Source: Polyangiaceae bacterium (GTDB lineage Bacteria; Myxococcota_A; Polyangia; Polyangiales; Polyangiaceae). From it: DNA of 64,000 nucleotides. Location: positions 28,220 through 92,219 of the forward strand of contig JADLFU010000144.1 of NCBI GenBank assembly GCA_020849655.1, read 5' to 3'. The notes beneath the pieces are model-generated. The model saw only the letters and a list, made by a program, of their open reading frames with translations, had not been told where the DNA came from and did no database searches. Made by a program: the position numbers and the translations under genes. Of the stretch, positions 16,171-24,993 are shown piece by piece; the stretch's first letter is position 1; every line of letters begins with the position of its first letter.

Positions 16171-17367
16171 ATGACCCAAGAACTGCTCGCGATCGCAGGG
16201 CGGCACCTCTACCCGAACTACCGCCAGCCCCCCGTCGTGCTCGCGCGCGGCCGCGGGCTCGAGGTGTGGGACACCGAGGGCAGGCGGTACCTCGACTTCG
16301 CCGCGGGCGTCGCGGTGTGCGCGGTCGGGCACGCCCACCCCGCGTACGTCGCGGCCGTGAGCGAGCAGGTCGCGCGGCTCGGGCACGTCTCCAACTACTT
16401 CTACAACGAGCCCAACCTGCGGCTGGCGGGCGAGCTCTGCCGCCGCACCGGGATGGACCGCGCGCTGTTCTGCAACTCCGGCGCCGAGGCCAACGAGGCG
16501 CTCCTGAAGCTCGCGCGGCGCCACTTCTTCGCGACGGGTCAGCCCGACAGAGTCAGGTTCGTTGCGTTCGATGGGTCGTTCCACGGCCGCACGATGGGCG
16601 CGCTCGCGCTGACGGGGCAGGCGAAGTACCAGGCTGGCTTCGGCCCCGGGGTCGGCGGCGTGACGCACGTGGCGTACGGCGATCTCGGCGCGGTGCGCGC
16701 TGCGATGGGGACCGACGTGGCCGCCATCCTGGTCGAGCCGGTGCTCGGCGAGGGCGGGGTCGTGCCGGCGCCGCCGGGGTTCCTCGCGGGGCTGCGCGCG
16801 CTCGCCGACGAGCACGGCGCGCTGCTCCTGGCGGACGAGATCCAGACGGGCGTCGGCCGCACGGGGCGGTTCCTCGGGCACGAGCACGACGGCGTGCAGG
16901 TCGACGCGCTGTCGCTGGCAAAGGGCCTCGGCGGCGGGTTCCCGGTCGGCGCGATGCTGTGCCGCGAGGCGCTCGCGGGCGCGCTGCCCCCCGGCACGCA
17001 CGGCTCGACGTACGGCGGCAACGCGCTCGCGTCGGCCGCGGCGCTGGCGGTGCTGTCGATCCTCGACGCGGAGGGGCTGCTCGCCAACGCTGAGGCGCAG
17101 GGCGAGGCGCTCTCGCGCGGCCTCGCCGCCCTCGCGGCGAAGCTCCCGGAGCGTGTCGAGCTGGAGCGAGGCCGCGGGCTGCTCCGCGCGCTCGTGCTGC
17201 GAGGGACGCCCGATCTGCGGGGGATCTCGGGGCGGCTGCGCGAGCGAGGGCTGCTCGTGACGGTCGCCGGCGACCGCGCGCTGAGGTTCACGCCGCCGCT
17301 CGTGGTGTCGGGCGCGCAGGTGGAGGAGGCGCTGTCCGTCGTCGAGGCGGTGCTGTCCGAGGGCTGA
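16171..17367 (+). CDS. argD: Acetylornithine/class-III aminotransferase
   Basis: A 398-residue PLP enzyme of fold type I. Motifs include 'YLDFAAGVAVCAVGHAHP', 'FCNSGAEANEALLKLARR', 'FHGRTMGALALTGQAKYQ', the cofactor Asp in 'LLLADEIQTGVGRTGR' and the Schiff-base Lys in 'LSLAKGLGGGFPVGAML'. It fits acetylornithine aminotransferase, which converts N-acetylglutamate semialdehyde and glutamate to N2-acetylornithine in arginine synthesis, and often also acts in lysine synthesis. No other arg gene is nearby, so a related omega-aminotransferase role is not excluded. It ends in TGATG, sharing one base with the start of the next gene. Confidence 0.88.
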   Translation: MTQELLAIAGRHLYPNYRQPPVVLARGRGLEVWDTEGRRYLDFAAGVAVCAVGHAHPAYVAAVSEQVARLGHVSNYFYNEPNLRLAGELCRRTGMDRALFCNSGAEANEALLKLARRHFFATGQPDRVRFVAFDGSFHGRTMGALALTGQAKYQAGFGPGVGGVTHVAYGDLGAVRAAMGTDVAAILVEPVLGEGGVVPAPPGFLAGLRALADEHGALLLADEIQTGVGRTGRFLGHEHDGVQVDALSLAKGLGGGFPVGAMLCREALAGALPPGTHGSTYGGNALASAAALAVLSILDAEGLLANAEAQGEALSRGLAALAAKLPERVELERGRGLLRALVLRGTPDLRGISGRLRERGLLVTVAGDRALRFTPPLVVSGAQVEEALSVVEAVLSEG

Positions 17368-19619
17368 TGACGCCGACGGGGGCGACGCGCGCGTGCGCAG
17401 GCTGTGGCGAGGGCGTCGACTCGCTGCGCGCGCCGGCGGTCGCCGCGTCCTCGGCGGGCATCGCGTACTTCTGCGGGGAGCTCTGCCGCCTCGCGTGGAC
17501 CCCGGAGGTCCCCGGCCCCGCGCCGACGAGCCCCACGTCGACCGCCGCGGTCGAGCCCATGGCCCCGGTGAGCTGGTCGCTCCCCGAGGCTTGTGACGAC
17601 GTGGGCGACGCGCTGGCGACCCCGCAGGCGCCCGTGACGCCGCCGCTCGCCACGAGCGACGCTCCCCCGGCGGCGCCGCGCGCGTCCGCGTCCGACTTCG
17701 ACGGCCTGTTGCTGGGCGTCGCCGGAGGCGCGGGCGCGCTCGCGCTGGCGATGTCCTTGCTGGGGTCGGCCCCCGCGGTGACGACGGCGCGCGTGGGGAT
17801 TGTGATCGCGGGCGCGGCAGCGTTCTTCGCGCGGGCGACGACGGCGGCGCGCGACCCGGTCGAGCCCCACCCGCTCCTGTCCGCGGTCGCGCCGGTCGGC
17901 CTCGCGCTCGCGGCGCTCGGCGCGCGCGTCGGGGGCCTCGCGCTCGCGGCGGAGTTCACGAGCGTCGCGGGCGTCGTGCTCGCGTCGTCGGCGGCGCTCG
18001 CCGCGCTCCGCCAGCGCACGACGGCGCGCCTCGAGGCCGAGCGCGCGTGGATCGCGCGCGCCCTCTCGATGCCCGCGCGGCGCGTCCACCGCAGCGACGC
18101 CGTGATCGTCGCGGCGCACGAGATCCGCGCGGGCGAGCGCATCCGCGTCCACGAGGGCGAGATCGTCCCCGCCGATCTGCTGGTGGCGAGCGCGGCCGCC
18201 ACGGTGCTGCCCTGGCTCGGCGCGGCGGCGACGACCACCGTCCGGCAGGGGGACCACGTCGTGGCGGGGGCGCGCGTCGTGCGCGGCGCGGTCGAGGGGC
18301 AGGTGGTCGCGGCGGGCGGCGACCGGGCGCTCTCCCGCCTGTCGCTCGATCCCGCGCGCAGGCTCGACGTGAGCTCCTCGCTCGGCAAGATCGCGCGCGC
18401 CGTCGCCGAGGTCGGCGGCGTGGTGGCGCTCGGCGTGACGGTGCTGTCGCGCATCGGGTACGGCGCGCGCGCGAGCGAGATGATCGTCGCGGGGCTCGCG
18501 ACGCTCGCGGCGCTCTTCTCGCCGCTCACGTCCGCGCTGCCCGCCGCGCACCTGTCGCGCGGCCTGTTCGCCGCGCAGCGCAGGGGCATCACGTACGCCT
18601 CCAGCGACGCGTTCGACGGCGCCGCCGAGGCGACGGCCGCCGTGTTCCTGCCGCGGGGCACGCTGCTGCTCGGCGCGCCGGAGGTCGTCGAGGTGGAGCC
18701 GGCGGCGGACGGCGTCGACCCGGATCGCCTGCTCGCGTGGGTCGCGGGGCTCCACGGCGACGGCGGCGGCGTCGCGGCGCAGGCGGTCGCGCGCGCGGCC
18801 CGGGAGAGGACGATCACGCCGGACCCGGTGCGCAGCGTCGCCAGGCTGCCCGGCCTCGGCGCGCGCGGCGTCGCCTCCGACGGCAGCGCGCTGCTCGTCG
18901 GCTCGCGCGCGCTGTTGCTGGAGGCGCGGGTGTCGATGGCGCTGTTCGAGCAGCGCGTGCTGGAGCTCGAGGGGCTCGGCCGCACCGTGCTCCTCGTGGC
19001 GCGCGCGGGCCGGCTGGCGGGGCTCATCGGCCTGCAGGACGGCCTGCGACCGGGCGCGCGCGCGGCCGTGCAGCACCTGTTCGACGCGGGCGTCGAGCCC
19101 GTCCTCTTGACGTCCGAGGCGCGGGAGAGCTGCGAGAGCGTCGCGCGCGCGCTCGACGTGTCGCACGTCCGCCCGGAGGTGCTGCCAGAGGAGCAGCCGG
19201 CCGAGATCACGCGCCTCCGCGAGGCCGGCGCAAAGGTCGCGGTCATCGCGCGACCTGACCTCGACGCGGCGACCCTCGACGCGGCGACCGTGCCCGTCGC
19301 GCTCGGCGCGGGCGGCGCTCACCTCGGCGACGCGTGGGTCGGGCTCGTGGGAGACGACGCGCGCGACGCGGCGCTCTCGCTCGCGATCGCGCGCCGGGCG
19401 CGGGGAGAGGCCACGGTGGGATTGTTGCTTTCAGCGGTGCCGGGCGCGGTCGCCGCGGTCGCCGTCGGGGTCGGGCTGCTGCCGCCGCTGTTCGCGCCGC
19501 TCGCGGGGATGGTCGGCGGCGCCGCCGCGGCCGCGCACCTGCACGCGACCCGCGACCGCGACGATCTGCTGGCGACGCCGTGGGATCTCGCGCTGCCGCC
19601 GCGCCCCGGCGGCTCCTGA
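17367..19619 (+). CDS. P1B-type ATPase-like protein lacking the catalytic residues
   Basis: A 750-residue protein with the layout of heavy-metal P-type ATPases: an N-terminal Cys motif (C10/C13, C36/C40, TRASH/YHS-like), membrane pairs, an actuator-like domain ('AGERIRVHEGEIVPADLL'), more membrane segments, P and N domains and a final helix pair. Every catalytic motif is altered. The phosphorylated DKTGT is 'FLPRGTLLLG' (Leu428 in place of Asp), the membrane CPC is 'FSPLTS' (385-387), TGES and the SEHP His are absent, and GDGxND reads 'ALGAGGAHLGDA'. It cannot pump by the known cycle, so it may be a metal sensor or regulatory subunit. It is coupled to argD by a 1-bp overlap. Confidence 0.75.
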   Translation: MTPTGATRACAGCGEGVDSLRAPAVAASSAGIAYFCGELCRLAWTPEVPGPAPTSPTSTAAVEPMAPVSWSLPEACDDVGDALATPQAPVTPPLATSDAPPAAPRASASDFDGLLLGVAGGAGALALAMSLLGSAPAVTTARVGIVIAGAAAFFARATTAARDPVEPHPLLSAVAPVGLALAALGARVGGLALAAEFTSVAGVVLASSAALAALRQRTTARLEAERAWIARALSMPARRVHRSDAVIVAAHEIRAGERIRVHEGEIVPADLLVASAAATVLPWLGAAATTTVRQGDHVVAGARVVRGAVEGQVVAAGGDRALSRLSLDPARRLDVSSSLGKIARAVAEVGGVVALGVTVLSRIGYGARASEMIVAGLATLAALFSPLTSALPAAHLSRGLFAAQRRGITYASSDAFDGAAEATAAVFLPRGTLLLGAPEVVEVEPAADGVDPDRLLAWVAGLHGDGGGVAAQAVARAARERTITPDPVRSVARLPGLGARGVASDGSALLVGSRALLLEARVSMALFEQRVLELEGLGRTVLLVARAGRLAGLIGLQDGLRPGARAAVQHLFDAGVEPVLLTSEARESCESVARALDVSHVRPEVLPEEQPAEITRLREAGAKVAVIARPDLDAATLDAATVPVALGAGGAHLGDAWVGLVGDDARDAALSLAIARRARGEATVGLLLSAVPGAVAAVAVGVGLLPPLFAPLAGMVGGAAAAAHLHATRDRDDLLATPWDLALPPRPGGS

Positions 19620-19662
19620 CCGGAGCGACGGCGGCGCGGCGACGTGGTAACGCGAGGCCCAC

Positions 19663-20820
19663 ATGGCGCGACCGTCCCTCGGCATCGTCGGCTACGACAG
19701 CTACACGTTCGTCGTCGAGAACCTCGAGCGCAGCCGCAAATTTTACGAGGAGCGCTTCGACTTTCGCGAGGTCGCCCGCGCCGATCGCGCCCACGTCGCG
19801 CGGCACGGTGAGGAGTCGATCGTGTTCGGCGCGGGAGACGTGCGCGTGCTCGTCGTCTCGCCCCTCTCGCAGTCGAGCAGGGCCGCGCGCTACCTGCGCA
19901 GGCACCCCGCGGGCATCTCCACCTTGGCGTTCCGCGTGCGCGACCTCGACGCCGCTCGCGCGGAGCTGCGCGAGCGCGGCGCCACGCTGCTCGGCGACGA
20001 CGTCGACGATCGCGACGCGGCGGGCGGGCGGTACCGCAGCTTCGACATCGCGACGCCGCTCGGCGAGGTCGTGTTCCGCTTCGTCGAGCGCGCCGACTAC
20101 GCGCGGTTCGCGCCCGGGTTCGACGCGTCCGCGCCGCAGCCGGCCGGCAACAGGTTCGGGTTCCGCGTGGTCGACCACGTCACGTCGAACGCCCGCACGA
20201 TGGCGCCCATCATCGACTGGTACGCGCGCGTGCTCGGGATGGAGCGCTTCTGGGACATCCAGTTCCACACCGACGACGTGACGCCCGGGCGCGAGGGCGG
20301 CACGGGGCTGAAGAGCATCGTGATGTGGGAGCCCGAGAGCGGCGTGAAGTTCGCGACGAACGAGCCGCTCGCGCCGTACTTCGACGAGAGCCAGATCGCG
20401 AAGTTCGTCTACGACAACCACGGGCCCGGCATCCAGCACCTCGCGCTCGCGGTGCCCGACGTGCTCGCGACCGTCGAGGAGATGCGCCGCCGCCAGGTCG
20501 CGTTCCTCGGCACGCCGGCCGCGTACTACCGCCACCTGCCCGAGCGCCTGCAGAAGCTAGGGATCACGAACGTGCGCGAGGATCTCGCCAGCCTCGAGCG
20601 CCTCGAGGTGCTGGTCGACGGCGCAGACGCGAAATACATGTTGCAGATCTTCCTGCGGGAGGCCGCGGGCCTCTACGACGACGAGCGCGCGGGGCCCTTC
20701 TTCTACGAGATCATCCAGCGCGAGGGCGACCAGGGGTTCGGCTACGGCAACTTCCGCGCGCTGTTCGAGAGCATCGAGCGAGAGCAGCGCGCGCGTGGCG
20801 AGGGCGCGCCCCCTGGCTGA
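19663..20820 (+). CDS. hpd: 4-hydroxyphenylpyruvate dioxygenase
   Basis: A 385-residue non-heme iron oxygenase of the vicinal oxygen chelate fold with two VOC domains. It converts 4-hydroxyphenylpyruvate to homogentisate in tyrosine breakdown. The iron ligands are in place: H172 in 'VVDHVTSN', H259 in 'GIQHLALAVPD' and E349 in 'GPFFYEIIQREG'. Other family signatures are 'FWDIQFHTDD', 'LKSIVMWEPESGVKF' and the C-terminal 'FGYGNFRALFESIEREQ'. The ATG at 19663 gives the standard N-terminus. The last 26 bases overlap the next gene on the same strand. No hmgA is seen in the window. Confidence 0.96.
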   Translation: MARPSLGIVGYDSYTFVVENLERSRKFYEERFDFREVARADRAHVARHGEESIVFGAGDVRVLVVSPLSQSSRAARYLRRHPAGISTLAFRVRDLDAARAELRERGATLLGDDVDDRDAAGGRYRSFDIATPLGEVVFRFVERADYARFAPGFDASAPQPAGNRFGFRVVDHVTSNARTMAPIIDWYARVLGMERFWDIQFHTDDVTPGREGGTGLKSIVMWEPESGVKFATNEPLAPYFDESQIAKFVYDNHGPGIQHLALAVPDVLATVEEMRRRQVAFLGTPAAYYRHLPERLQKLGITNVREDLASLERLEVLVDGADAKYMLQIFLREAAGLYDDERAGPFFYEIIQREGDQGFGYGNFRALFESIEREQRARGEGAPPG

Positions 20821-21586
20821 GACCGAGCGCGCGGCGGGGCTCTCCATCGCGCGCGTGCTCCTGCCTGAGGGGCGCGAGACGACCGCGCTCGCCGCGCGGG
20901 GGCGGCTGTACCGCGTCGACGTGCTCGATCGCACGCTCGGCACCGCGCTCGGCAAGCACACGCCCGGCCTCGACCGCTTCTCGCGGAGGGTGCTGTCGCT
21001 CGGGCCCTCGACGCTGTTCGATCACTGGGCCGAGCTGGAGGGCGGCGCGCGCTGCGACGACGCCACCCTCGAGGAGCCGCTCTACCTCCCCGTCGCGCGC
21101 GCCGACGCGGTGGTGCTCGAGATCGACGCCACGCTGCGGCGGTTCACGCGGGTCGAGGGCTCGCTCCGGGGATCGGGCGCCGCGCGGCCGCGGGTCCGGG
21201 GCGGGACGCTGTCGTTCACCCCGGCGGTCGCGATCGTGCTCGGAGAGGAGGTGTTCGCGCCCCGGCAGGACGAGGCCGCCGACGCGATTGTCGGCGTGAC
21301 GCTCGGCCTGTTGTGGGGCGTCGACGGCACGCGCGACTTCGGCGCCCACCTCGGCCCCTGGCTGCGCTCGCCGGCGCCGAGCGAGGTGACGTTGACGCTG
21401 GAGGGCGAGCAGCACCACGCGTCGCTCGAGCCGTCCGCGCTGGGAGCGCTGGTCGCGCGGGCGGCGCGCATCGTGCCGCGCGTCCCCGGCGACGTGCTCC
21501 TGCTCCCGGTCGCGCCCGCCCGGCCCGTCTCGGGCGCGCCCGTGCGCCTGCGCGCGGCGGGGATGGGCGAGCTCGTCGCGACGTAG
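20795..21586 (+). CDS. Fumarylacetoacetate hydrolase-fold family protein
   Basis: A 263-residue protein that resembles the FAH fold in its second half: 'SFTPAVAIVLGEEVFAPR', 'GVTLGLLWGVDGTRDFGAH', then 'LGPWLRSP' and the C-terminal 'PGDVLLLPVAPARPV' and 'GMGELVA' strands. The usual metal-binding Glu-x-Glu strand is replaced by 'FTPAVAIVLG', so the catalytic site may be changed. The gene overlaps hpd by 26 bp and is surely co-translated with it. FAH is the last enzyme of the same pathway, so an FAH-like or accessory role in homogentisate metabolism is likely. It ends in TAG six bases from the convergent sigma-factor gene. Confidence 0.6.
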   Translation: MARARPLAETERAAGLSIARVLLPEGRETTALAARGRLYRVDVLDRTLGTALGKHTPGLDRFSRRVLSLGPSTLFDHWAELEGGARCDDATLEEPLYLPVARADAVVLEIDATLRRFTRVEGSLRGSGAARPRVRGGTLSFTPAVAIVLGEEVFAPRQDEAADAIVGVTLGLLWGVDGTRDFGAHLGPWLRSPAPSEVTLTLEGEQHHASLEPSALGALVARAARIVPRVPGDVLLLPVAPARPVSGAPVRLRAAGMGELVAT

Positions 21587-21591
21587 GCTCG

Positions 21592-22575
21592 CTACTTGAG
21601 GCTCCCCGACGAGCCATCCGCGCCCGGTCCGCTGGTGGCCTTCCCCCTGGGCGCGGCCTTCGTGGGTGCGCGCGGCAGGGGCGCCGCGGTCGGCGCCTCG
21701 GTGGGGCGGGGCGCGGGCGGCGGCGGCGCGCTCGTGGGCGCAGGCGCGCTGCTCGGAGGCGCGGGCGCGGTGGTCGGGGGCGCCGGCGGGGGCGCCGACG
21801 GCGAGGCGGTCGCGCTGGTGGCCGCCGCGGCGCGAGCGCGCGCGCGTCGCACCTCGTCGGAGGCGTCTCCGCTCGGATCTCGGTCGCGCGCCTCGTCGAG
21901 GCCGCGCAGGCACGCCTCCCACTCGCCGCGCTCGCAGCGACGGAGCGCCTCCCGGCGCAGCTCGACGACCGGATCGGCGCCCGCGTCGGGCGCGGCGTCG
22001 CGGACGATCTCGGGCTCGCGCGGGCGCAGGCCGAGCCACACGAGCGCGATCAACGCGCCGAGCGCGATCGCCGCCGCGGCGAGCTCCGCGGCCCACCTCG
22101 CGCGAAGGTGCTGTCGCAGGCGCGTCACCCGCTGCCTCACGCGCGGCGCCGGCTGCCGCTCGCTGGTCGCGATCGACTCCAGCTTCTCACCCTCGCCCTC
22201 GCGCAGCATCCACTCGAGCGTCTGCTGGTCGTGCGCGCCGCCGGGCAGCGCTCGCTCGGCCCACGACAGCAGATCGCGCGCGTCGTGGGGCGCGCTGTCG
22301 GCCGGGAGGTCGGGCAGCTCGCCGTCCTCGCGGCGCCCGCGCCGATGAAGATCCGCGACCTTGTGCCGCAAGACGCCGAACACCCAGCGCCGCAGCGTCT
22401 CCGGATCCTCGGGCGCCGACGACGACGCGAGCGCCTCCGTGAGCGTCGCCTGCACGACGTCGTCGACCTCGGACGGCCGCACCCGCCGGCGCGCGGCGTC
22501 GCACAGCGCCCGCCGGAGCGCCGGATCGCCGAGCAGGGTGTCCTTCGTCGAGCGCGCGGGGGGGATGGCCGCCAT
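21592..22575 (-). CDS. ECF-type sigma factor with C-terminal membrane anchor
   Basis: A 327-residue protein. Residues about 12-80 match sigma-70 region 2 ('VRPSEVDDVVQATLTEALAS', 'TLRRWVFGVLRHKVADLHRR'). About 105-165 match a region-4 helix-turn-helix ('ERQPAPRVRQRVTRLRQHL'). A membrane helix (AAIALGALIALVWLGL) follows, then a short helical part and a long Pro/Ala-rich tail. Fusing the sigma factor to a membrane helix suggests it is held at the membrane and released or controlled there. The ATG at 22575 is preferred; 22611 (MSHFAG) would add 12 residues. It is divergent from the desaturase gene, with a palindrome between them. Confidence 0.72.
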   Translation of the reverse strand: MAAIPPARSTKDTLLGDPALRRALCDAARRRVRPSEVDDVVQATLTEALASSSAPEDPETLRRWVFGVLRHKVADLHRRGRREDGELPDLPADSAPHDARDLLSWAERALPGGAHDQQTLEWMLREGEGEKLESIATSERQPAPRVRQRVTRLRQHLRARWAAELAAAAIALGALIALVWLGLRPREPEIVRDAAPDAGADPVVELRREALRRCERGEWEACLRGLDEARDRDPSGDASDEVRRARARAAAATSATASPSAPPPAPPTTAPAPPSSAPAPTSAPPPPAPRPTEAPTAAPLPRAPTKAAPRGKATSGPGADGSSGSLK

Positions 22576-22630
22576 GCTCGCCCGTCGGGCCGCTCCGGCA
22601 AAGTGTGACATCGGTCGGAGCCTTGATCTC

Positions 22631-22640
22631 GGTCGCGACC
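22631..22640. promoter_or_regulatory. 10-bp palindrome GGTCGCGACC between divergent genes
   Basis: A perfect palindrome in the 76-bp gap between the sigma-factor and desaturase genes, 11 bases upstream of the desaturase ATG. Its position would suit a repressor operator, but in such GC-rich DNA a palindrome of this length can arise by chance, so the call is tentative. Confidence 0.3.
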
Positions 22641-22651
22641 GTGACAGAAAG

Positions 22652-23482
22652 ATGACAGCGGCGAGATCGCGCGACGACGCCGCTCTGAGAGGGTCCGTCG
22701 CCAAGGTGGCGATCCTCCTCTCGTTCTTCGTCGGGCACTGGGTGCTGTCCGTCTTCTTCCAGACGTTCTTCCTCCACCGGTACAGCGCCCACCGGATGTT
22801 CTCGATGTCGAAGGCGTGGGAGCGGTTCTTCTACCTGTGCACGTTCGTGTTCCAGGGGGCGTCCTTCCTGCAGCCCCGCGCGTACGCGATCCTCCACCGC
22901 GAGCACCACGCGTACAGCGACACCGAGAAGGACCCGCACTCGCCGCACCACGCCCGTCATTTTCTCGACATGATGTGGAAGACCGCGCTGCTCTACGGCG
23001 CGCTCGTCCGGCGGCAGCGCGAGCCCGAGGCGCGGTTCGAGGGAGGCTACCCGGAGTGGAAGCTCCTCGACTCGCTCGGCGAGAGCTGGCTCGTGCGGTT
23101 CGCGTTCGCCGTCGGGTACACGCTCGTCTACATGGCCTTCGCGCCGCACTGGGGCTGGTTCTTGCTTCTGCCCGCGCACTACCTGATGGGCCCCATCCAC
23201 GGCGCGATCGTGAACTGGGGCGGCCACATGATCGGCTACCGGAACTTCGACCTCGACGACGAGTCGCGCAACACGCTGCCCTTCGACTTCCTCACGCTGG
23301 GCGAGCTGTTCCAGAACAACCACCATCGCTTCGGGCAGGCGGTGAAGTTCTCCGTGCGCGCGTTCGAGATCGATCCGACGTACATGATGATCCGCCTCCT
23401 CGCCGCGCTCCGCGTGGTCAAGATCGAGCGCGAGCAGATCGCGCGGTGGAGCCCCGAGCCCGTGCCGTCCGCCGCCGAGTGA
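22652..23482 (+). CDS. Acyl-CoA desaturase (membrane fatty-acid desaturase)
   Basis: A 276-residue membrane di-iron desaturase. The three His boxes are present: 'HRYSAHR', 'HREHHAYSDT' and 'NNHHRFGQAVKF', and an extra conserved His lies in 'NWGGHMIGYRNF'. Two pairs of hydrophobic segments flank them (about 15-40 and 145-180). This group (stearoyl-CoA/delta-9-type) introduces a cis double bond into fatty acyl chains and helps tune membrane fluidity. The ATG at 22652 is chosen because the preceding in-frame sequence reads as divergent promoter region. It is divergent from the membrane-anchored sigma factor, which might control it; that is inference. Confidence 0.9.
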   Translation: MTAARSRDDAALRGSVAKVAILLSFFVGHWVLSVFFQTFFLHRYSAHRMFSMSKAWERFFYLCTFVFQGASFLQPRAYAILHREHHAYSDTEKDPHSPHHARHFLDMMWKTALLYGALVRRQREPEARFEGGYPEWKLLDSLGESWLVRFAFAVGYTLVYMAFAPHWGWFLLLPAHYLMGPIHGAIVNWGGHMIGYRNFDLDDESRNTLPFDFLTLGELFQNNHHRFGQAVKFSVRAFEIDPTYMMIRLLAALRVVKIEREQIARWSPEPVPSAAE

Positions 23483-23540
23483 GCGGCTCGCCGCCTGGCG
23501 CGCCTTGACGGGATCGCCCGGGTGCGGTGTCGTGTCCCGG

Positions 23541-24962
23541 ATGCAGGACGCTGCGCCCCGCGTCGCCCCCGTGCAGCCCGGGGACGTCCTCGCCGGCAAG
23601 TACCGGGTCGAGCGCGTGATCGGCGCCGGCGGGATGGGCGTCGTCGTCGCGGCGACGCACCTGCAGCTCGGCGAGCTCGTCGCGCTGAAGTTCCTGCTCC
23701 CGGCGTCGCTCGCCCACGCCGAGACGGTGGCGAGGTTCCTCCGCGAGGCGCGCGCCGCGGCGCGCATCAAGAGCGAGCACGTCGCGCGCGTCTCGGACGT
23801 CGGCCCCCGCGAGAACGGCGCGCCGTACATCGTGTGGGAGCACCGCGAGGGGCGCGACCTCTCCGCCCTGCTCGAGCAGGACGGCCCGCTCTCGCCCGAG
23901 CTGGCGATCACGTACGTGCTGCAGGCGTGCGAGGCGATCGCCGAGGCCCACGCGCTCGGCATCGTGCACCGCGATCTGAAGCCGTCCAACCTCTTCGTCG
24001 CGCGGCGGATCGACGGCGCGCCGATCGTGAAGGTGCTCGACTTCGGCATCGCGAAGGCCGACGCGCCCGACGGCGGCGCCGACGTGGTCACCGCGACCAA
24101 CACGACGATGGGCTCCCCCCGCTACATGTCGCCCGAGCAGGTGAGGAGCGCGCGCCGCGTCGATCAGCGCTCCGACCTCTGGTCGCTCGGCGTCATCCTC
24201 CACGAGCTCGTCGCGGGGGAGCCGCCCTTCACCGGGGAGTCGCCCGCGAGCCTGCTGGCGACGGTCGTGATGGATGAGCCCGCGCGCCTCCGTGACGCGC
24301 GCCCGGACGCGCCGGAGGAGCTCGAGCGCGTCGTCCTGCGCTGTCTCGAGAAGGACCCAGCCGATCGCTACGCGGACGTCGGCGAGCTCGCGCGCGCGCT
24401 CGGTCCGCTCGCCCCCGGCGCGCGCGCGTCGGTCGAGCTCATCTCGCGCGTCTGCGGGGCCCACCCGGACGATCAGGTCCCGGAGCGCGCGCGGCTGGAG
24501 GCGGAGCGCTCCCCCGGTCGCCTGCGGCTGCGCGCGCGCGAGCCCGCGACGCTCGACCAGAACGCCGTCGCGACCGCGCGCGACACGACCCAGCCCCCCG
24601 CGACCGACGACACGGCGCGCGCCGCCGCGAGGCCACGGAGGATCGCGCCGCTCGTGGTCGCCGGCGTGCTCTTCGCGGGCGCCGTCGTCGCCTTCGCCGC
24701 GACGAGGGGAGAGCGCGCGGCGGCGGAGCCTGCACCCGCGAGCAGAGACCCGGCGGCGACGCACGGCGAGCCGCCCGCGCCGGCGAAGAGCGAGGCGCCG
24801 GTCGCGCCCTCCGAGGCGCCCGTGGTCGTGCCGGTGAGCTCGGCAACGACCGCGCCCTCGCCGCTCCCCATCGCGCGCCCTCGCCCAGGGATCGCGGCGT
24901 CGCCCGCGAAGCCCGCGCACCCCTCGCCGCCCGCAGATCGGAGGGGCTCCGATCGTCACTGA
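23541..24962 (+). CDS. Membrane-bound eukaryote-like Ser/Thr protein kinase
   Basis: A 473-residue kinase of the Hanks type. The Gly-rich loop is IGAGGMGVV, the ATP Lys is in 'LVALKFLLP', the catalytic loop is HRDLKPSN (H143, D145), the metal loop is DFG in 'VLDFGIAK', and 'GSPRYMSPEQ' is the activation-segment end. All catalytic residues are intact. One membrane helix (about residues 370-390) separates the cytoplasmic kinase from a Pro/Ala-rich outer tail. The ATG at 23541 is preferred over TTG at 23505. The next gene, a TPR/PEGA-like membrane protein, starts 31 bp downstream, repeated in mirror image by the pair at 27522-29980. Confidence 0.92.
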   Translation: MQDAAPRVAPVQPGDVLAGKYRVERVIGAGGMGVVVAATHLQLGELVALKFLLPASLAHAETVARFLREARAAARIKSEHVARVSDVGPRENGAPYIVWEHREGRDLSALLEQDGPLSPELAITYVLQACEAIAEAHALGIVHRDLKPSNLFVARRIDGAPIVKVLDFGIAKADAPDGGADVVTATNTTMGSPRYMSPEQVRSARRVDQRSDLWSLGVILHELVAGEPPFTGESPASLLATVVMDEPARLRDARPDAPEELERVVLRCLEKDPADRYADVGELARALGPLAPGARASVELISRVCGAHPDDQVPERARLEAERSPGRLRLRAREPATLDQNAVATARDTTQPPATDDTARAAARPRRIAPLVVAGVLFAGAVVAFAATRGERAAAEPAPASRDPAATHGEPPAPAKSEAPVAPSEAPVVVPVSSATTAPSPLPIARPRPGIAASPAKPAHPSPPADRRGSDRH

Positions 24963-24993
24963 GCGAGCGCGACTGGTCGCCTGCGCGGTCGCG

